Assembly: GCF_014529535.1 (NCBI RefSeq)
Contig: NC_050737.1
Coordinates: 8,410,867-8,474,866, forward strand
Source: Bradysia coprophila
Lineage: Eukaryota; Arthropoda; Insecta; Diptera; Sciaridae
Direction of reading: 5' to 3'
DNA length: 64,000 nucleotides
The notes below the pieces were generated by a model, which saw only the letters and a list, made by a program, of their open reading frames with translations, ran no database searches and was not told where the DNA came from. The position numbers and the translations under genes were made by a program. Position 1 is the stretch's first letter. Every line of letters begins with the position of its first letter. Shown in pieces: positions 58,336-64,000 of the stretch.

Positions 58336-60724
58336 CTGCCGTCCCGGTCCCAAAAAGAGGAGGTTTTTTTGGATAAAATATTTTTTTTTTATTTTTTTTT
58401 TTCATTTTGTTAGTGTAAGTGGTTTTTGTGGATTTTTTTTTAAATAAAAATTTTTAAAAATTCACGAAAATAAAAAATTGTGACGAAAAGTAATTTTTTT
58501 TTCAACCCATTTTTAATGAATTACAAATAAAGCTAATTGAAAAAGAAAAATCTAATAAAAAAAAATCGAAAGGAAACTTTTTGTAAACTGAGGTCATAAA
58601 AGAAACAGAAAAAACAATAAAATATTCACACTGGCTTTTGTTGTTTTTAGAAACGATTTGAAAAAACAAAATTATTCAAAAACTCTCTTCAAAAATGAAA
58701 TTCAGAAAGCATTACAAATGTACAAGTCGCAACTAATGTCTATAAATATATAAGAAAAAAATGTCAAAGATAAATGTTAAGATTGGAAACGTTTGCAAGT
58801 TTTTATTTTTTATTTTTGTATTTAAATAGAGAATATAGGATATCTGCCTAAAAATATATTGTTTTGCAGGAAGGTATTACAGAATAGAGAAAATTTTCTA
58901 ATCAAAAAAAGTTGCAAGTTGAAAACAAACAATTTGGGCTGCGAAATTATGTCTTTGGCATGTCCGGCTTTGCATTACCAAATGTAATACCCATACAAAG
59001 TAATTGGAAAATTATTTCAAATAACGAAAATTTAGAGCTAATTAAAATAAAATAGCAATTTTGATAGGAGTAGACTTTGAGTGAATCATTACGAAAAAAA
59101 AATCGTTCGAACTAAAGACAACCAATGCGTTTAAACGACAGAATTGATAAATAATTTCAAACGAAAAGTTAACAAAAAAATGAATTAAACGAAACATAAA
59201 TTCTCGGACATCATTTGATCTATTGAAAGGTCCTTTCCGCTTTATTCCGTTTAACTAAAAACGTTTGTTCATGTGATCAATTCTTTACATTATCCTAGGA
59301 AATATGTTAATTCAAACAATTTGCAATCAAATCAAAAGAATCGCCAATCTACTACCTCACTGTTTTAAAATTTCTTTTAAATCTCGAGAAGAGAAATGAA
59401 AACTACAACTACATAGAGACTATAAAAATGATGGCTACTTAAACCAACGAATCGAACAATTTAACAAAGAAAAAAAACGGTATGAAAACTTAAGGTATCG
59501 GGAGATTGTTTGGACTCGGAATTTTTAAGTAACGGTCTGGCTAGGAAGAAATACTAGTGAAATGGTTGTCTATGGGTACCGCCGGCTACGTACTTTTTTA
59601 GATTGGATGTGTGGTAGTGACACTCAGATAATGTCTTAGACATCTCATTCAAAATCTATTTTTGACATTGTGACTCTTGAATTTATTTAGACTGGTTCTT
59701 AAAAACTGATTATAAAAGGAGCTAGATGCAAATGACATTCTGTCAGAGGACAGTATGCATGAAAGAATTATTCGTAATCAAAAAATATCACCTCTGCCCA
59801 TATAGCACAATTTTTTAGAGTTTTATGTAGGCAGGAACGATTTCGAAGATTAAGCAATTTTGAGTGGTAAATGTTTTTGTTAGTATTGAGGCTATTTAGT
59901 TTTCTTCAATGGTATGAGTGTTCAACTCATTTAGCTGAAGGAAAACGAATCAGCTCGTTGTTGATCTCGCACGTATTTTAGCTCGTTTTATGATTCTCAA
60001 GATTTGAACTATTACAGTCAAGACATGCCAACGTAATTCACTCCAAATTGATATGAAGTTATTCAGGTCCGGTGAACAAAGAAAATAATATAAAAAATAA
60101 GAGAAATTACTCGGTAGGTGTGTATACTTTTCGTGCTAATAAGAGAGAAAAAAATAATTGGCAAAATCTTAAGTTGAAATGGTGAGAGTTAAAATTAAAA
60201 CTACTGCTCGAACGCGCGATTTGATCTTGTACGGATGGTTATTTGAGATAATGTTCGCGTATGTTCAAAAAAGATTGCACAGTTTTTAAGACAAGTTTAC
60301 AATTTTTTTTAGGGTTATCATTTATTTTGGGGGGTTTAAAGTTACCGTGAGTAGTATATGCTTGTAATGTGTAGGGTGGTTTTTCAAAATGCATTTTTCG
60401 TTTCAGTATATGATTTTTGTGTATAACATGACGAATGCAATTGGTTTTAGAGTGGTGATATATTTGACAGTTTACGTTTTTTTTATATTCTCCAAAAATG
60501 ATAATTTCAACAAAATTAAATTAAAACGAAACATTTTTCTTTTCAACTTTAAATGGAAGAAAGAAACTAAGATAAAAATAATAATAAAAAAACATCAAAG
60601 TAAAAAACAAATAACAAATATAAAAGAACAAAAAAAGGTTTTTTTTTGAAAATTGTATGGGTATTTTAATTGGATTTCAAAGAAAACAGGAAAATAGAAA
60701 ACTGGGACCGGACGGACGGGTTCT
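58336..60724. other. Interval between the two alternative last exons
   Basis: AT-rich; the 3' UTR of the proximal isoform and then intron for the distal isoform. No other exon was recognised. Confidence 0.5.
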
Positions 60725-63700
60725 CTATGTGCCAAGGGACTCCTTATCACGGTCCCCATTTTCTGGTTGCCCCCCATGAGATGACGATCCCACAACAGCC
60801 GGTGAAATGTGCGGTTCCGTAAGTCTTCGCCGACTTTTTATTTTCTTCAACATTGTTGCCTATACACATATTTATGAATTATAATTAATTTTCAATTTAA
60901 ATTATTTTTTGTGTGTGGTTGGTATTTTTTTAATAAATTTAGCGATTTCTTTTTATTGTTTATCTTTTTTGTTCTTTTAACTTAAAACAATTAACATTAT
61001 TTTATTGTTGTGTGTAAAACTTGAATTTAACATCAATTAAGTTTGATAGAATGCGGTTTTTTATCTTTCAATATTGTTTTTATGCGAGCTCTTGTAAACG
61101 ATAATATCGTATTGTTGGTTCAGCCTAAAGAAAATTAACTTTTCCGGACGACAGAATTATAATGACGATACGGCGGCAATCATTATAACTAACATTTGCA
61201 CTTGGCATGAATAATTTTTAGTTCAATAATAATTTATCCCATCAAACAACAAGAATCGAAGTTATTTCTATCATTTTTCATTTGGAAGTATTTTTAAAAA
61301 TCGATATGTGAACACACATCAATGACGTCACACGCTTTCACACAAAAGAAACTTGATATTTATAGTCATATCAACTTGACAAAGGTTGGATTTTTTTTTA
61401 AATTTATTTCAAAGTGAGCGATACAATATTTTAATGAGATATGTTGGTGGATGGAAACTAACAATTAAAAATTACAGAGAAAGTTACGCTTTCATATGAA
61501 ATGTTTCCATTATCGAATCTGCAAATCTGGTACTTCCCCTTGATCTTCCCGTTCTCGACGGGTGTAAAATCTTTTTTCCTTTGTTTTAATAATTCTGTTT
61601 ATGAATATAATTGTGGAAGGCTCACATATCATGGTCATTATCTATAAGGTAATTTTGTCCGGGCGTTCAAAAAGCTTTATCAACAATCGAAGTTATGAAT
61701 AGTCGGGTTATAATTGATTGTAATTCAACATTTGTTTCTTCTGAAGGCTAACTTCGAATCAAAAATTCAAATTTTTGCCGTAAGTCCGCCTCAGTCAACG
61801 CTTCCTTAAATGAGAGTGGGACGATTTTAGTGATGCGTTAGTTAGATATTGGCACTTTCCATTTTGAATTTTCAGGGTATTTAGTAAATACTATTTACGG
61901 CGTTAATACTGAGCTGAATGTGCCGGAATACAAAATGTTCACTGTTTAAGTGTTAAGGTATCCCAAGCAGACAAGAGCATTTGGTCTTAGCATAGCACTG
62001 AACGAAGCACGAGCATATAATTTTCAAGAGGAGGAAAATTTCTCGTATAAATTATGTTTGTAAGGTAAGGTAAGGTAAAATGTAGATCGGTGTCTGAAAT
62101 AATTACCAAAATTTTAAGAAAAAAATGGAAAAAATATTAAAATGACATTTGTGATTGTCTAGTAGAAATTGCAATAAAATTTCACAAAGACCAATATAGA
62201 GTACCCCTGCTAGATTTTACAGATGGGCTTTGTGTTATGGCAGTGTACATCGTCGTTTCATCAATTGGTCAGAACTGAATACTTCATTTTAACGAAGACT
62301 TCAACTTTTCTTCAGTCCTATCAGTCCCGTCACATAGCTTTCTCCTTTTCGACCGCTCTTTCCTCTTTTGAGAAGAAACATTCTGTCAGTAAAGTTAAAT
62401 ATTTACGGAAAAACTTCAGGTGCATTTTAAGTTCTCTATTCACCTACGATAAACGATTCAACGTTTTAAGATATAATTGTCAGATGGCAACTGAAAAATT
62501 AACTAAATCTGCCAATCGAATTAGAAATGTTCATTGGAAAAAGAGAAATTCAAGGAAATTTAACGTCTGGCAAACCAACAATATTCAATTATTCAGTTTA
62601 ATCGATAAGAGCAAATAATGTTCCATCGTTTGAATGGAGCAACCGAAAATATTTTTTTATATTTTTTTTGTTAAGTTCTCTAAACGGTTTAAGGGGCATT
62701 GTGCATAGGATGAAAATCAACCAATAAAAAGAAAAATCAGAACATGCCGCTACAATTGAAATGCATGCAAAAAATCGTTTTTAATTTTCAAATAAACTCA
62801 ATTAACAGAAAATTGCTTTGTCATATAGTTTTTACAGCCAAACGCCGAATTGACTCGAACAAAATGTTTTTTTAATGGAATTCCGCAATTACCAGAAATC
62901 AGTCAGTTAAAGAAAATGAAAATTGAATTGTCTAAGAAAACGGTTGTTCACGTGTCAATTAGGCATTTTCTTTCGTTGTTTCTTTCGTTAAAATAAAAAA
63001 TTTAGAAAGACAAAACTAAAAAATTAAAACAATCTGAAACGGTTGCCTGATACTGACCTTTAGTGCAGAATTGAAAACGACGACATCGCCGGGTGGTTGT
63101 ATCCACGGTTCGCCATCAACTTGTACAGGTATATCGGAATGAGAATGGATTTTAATGTGACCACCCTATGAATAAGATCAGAAATTAAATATCATCCAAT
63201 TCATTATTAAAAGTAGCATTGCTGCCACCTAGGGTCAATAAATGATTTAAAAAAAAAATATGATAAAAGGGAACAAGTACTGGAAGCAAGACGAGTACTG
63301 GATTCCAGTACTACTGGAAGCAAGACGACCATCCCAAAATAATATCTTAATTAAATCAATTGAAAAAATAAATCTTTCCATCTCGTTCCCGTTGCTGAAA
63401 AGATCTTTTCAATTTTCAACTCACCTGAGCAATTCTCGTTGCCTGTCGGAGACCAGATTGAATTTGTCCTAAATGTACAACACCCGATACTCCAACAACC
63501 TCCAACATACCATCCCAATGATTAGGTGTTGAAAATTGATCCTCTTTGTCTGGACCCCATGGATTGGCTCCGGATCCCCAACTGAATTGATTAAATTTCG
63601 GTCAATTGCAATCGAAAAACATTCCGAGTAAAACATTGTTAAAATATTACCTTAAAATATTTAATATTATTATCCCTTCAACGGGTGGAAGGTCCACAAC

Positions 63701-63942
63701 TTTTCCGTCCACTTCAAGTCTTAATTCCTTGTGTAGTTCTTTAACCGTTTTTCTGCCCACCATTTTTCTAAGGCCCATTTTCACATAGACTCCCTTATTG
63801 TGAAGTCTCGAATTGAATTTGTTTGGATTTTCTTCGCGAGCATTATGAAAATCTAAGCATAAATCTGCATCGATACCAATACCAAAATAATTGTTCATCA
63901 CCAACATTTGGGAATTGTCTTCGCTCTGGGTGGCACCAGTGA
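60725..63942 (-). CDS. Diacylglycerol kinase, C-terminal half (theta-like), gene continues beyond window
   Basis: Exons on minus: 63651-63942, 63425-63581, 63058-63165 and a last exon 60725-60859; junctions are in frame. The first encodes the DGK accessory domain ([53 protein letters not shown]). The second continues [10 protein letters not shown] and [20 protein letters not shown]. The third has [19 protein letters not shown] and SALK, and the last [20 protein letters not shown] and a hydrophilic end. The enzyme phosphorylates diacylglycerol to phosphatidic acid at membranes. The ending MLKK...RRR directly after the accessory domain resembles DGK theta more than the ankyrin- or SAM-bearing types (moderate confidence). 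The catalytic domain and regulatory N-terminus lie beyond 64000. Introns are long and AT-rich. Confidence 0.88.
60860..63057. other. Intron of the diacylglycerol kinase gene
   Basis: AT-rich intron. A plus-strand frame of 131 codons (62223-62618) has no recognisable domain or splice context and is not called as a gene. Confidence 0.55.
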
Positions 63943-64000
63943 CTGTTAGCGTAACGGAGAAAAGAGAGAGAAAAAAAAGAAAAATTGAAAATAGATGCTG

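Noticed and set aside
62223-62618. 131-codon plus-strand frame in the kinase intron
   Set aside because: No domain, signal or splice context; composition like the surrounding intron.
1-64000. Endogenous virus, LTR or Polinton-type element
   Set aside because: No paired long direct repeats, capsid-, integrase- or polymerase-type domains were recognised; the large inverted structures carry no such genes.

Overview
This 64-kb window looks like nuclear DNA of an AT-rich insect, most likely a nematoceran fly such as a fungus gnat or gall midge. The evidence is short phase-conserved GT-AG introns, insect-type genes (juvenile hormone acid methyltransferase, a CD36/SNMP-type receptor, intron-containing chymotrypsins, a diacylglycerol kinase) and a very dense load of small DNA transposons and hairpin repeats. 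The species cannot be fixed from the sequence alone.

Layout. 1-5.45 kb holds no gene: a hAT-type MITE, then two mirror-image clusters of palindromic repeats around an AT-rich core. 5.75-9.77 kb has a foldback repeat and a decayed two-gene DNA transposon (DUF4806 protein on plus, GYYGC/RTD-type transposase on minus). 10.0-10.6 kb is a broken chymotrypsin exon. 10.7-19.0 kb is a segmental copy full of hairpin units and a 0.7-kb satellite. It carries two members (N1a, N2a) of an apparently undescribed family of tiny three-exon membrane proteins. 19.8-29.2 kb holds a partial Ly6-like gene and three complete five-exon chymotrypsin-like genes, all on minus. 29.3-32 kb has a GC-rich hAT element, a damaged Kazal-like gene and the 3' end of a LINE. 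32.0-37.0 kb is the second segmental copy, with N1b and N2b in the same order and orientation as N1a and N2a.

37.0-37.9 kb is a juvenile hormone acid methyltransferase-like gene with a damaged 5' end. 38.06-39.76 kb is a second GC-rich hAT with other repeats inside. 41.54-42.69 kb is a three-level nest (hAT containing a TA-flanked element containing a Harbinger-type MITE). 42.9-46.6 kb is a seven-exon CD36-family gene. 47.33-48.94 kb is a near-perfect 1.6-kb palindrome flanked by TTAA. 49.4-50.1 kb is a broken acidic-repeat gene. 51.5-58.2 kb is extremely T-rich on plus. 58.2-63.9 kb is the 3' half of a diacylglycerol kinase gene on minus with two alternative last exons.

How it fits together. 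The chymotrypsin-plus-N-gene block appears to have expanded by segmental duplication. Because the two copies received different insertions, each serves as the empty site for the other. This gives unusually clear boundaries for several elements. The strongest new biology is the N family: 100-aa N2 products are intact in two copies with identical exon lengths, matching intron phases, conserved cysteines and conserved polyadenylation signals. Exon assignments were made by eye from splice sites, reading frame and paralogue comparison; no database search was run.
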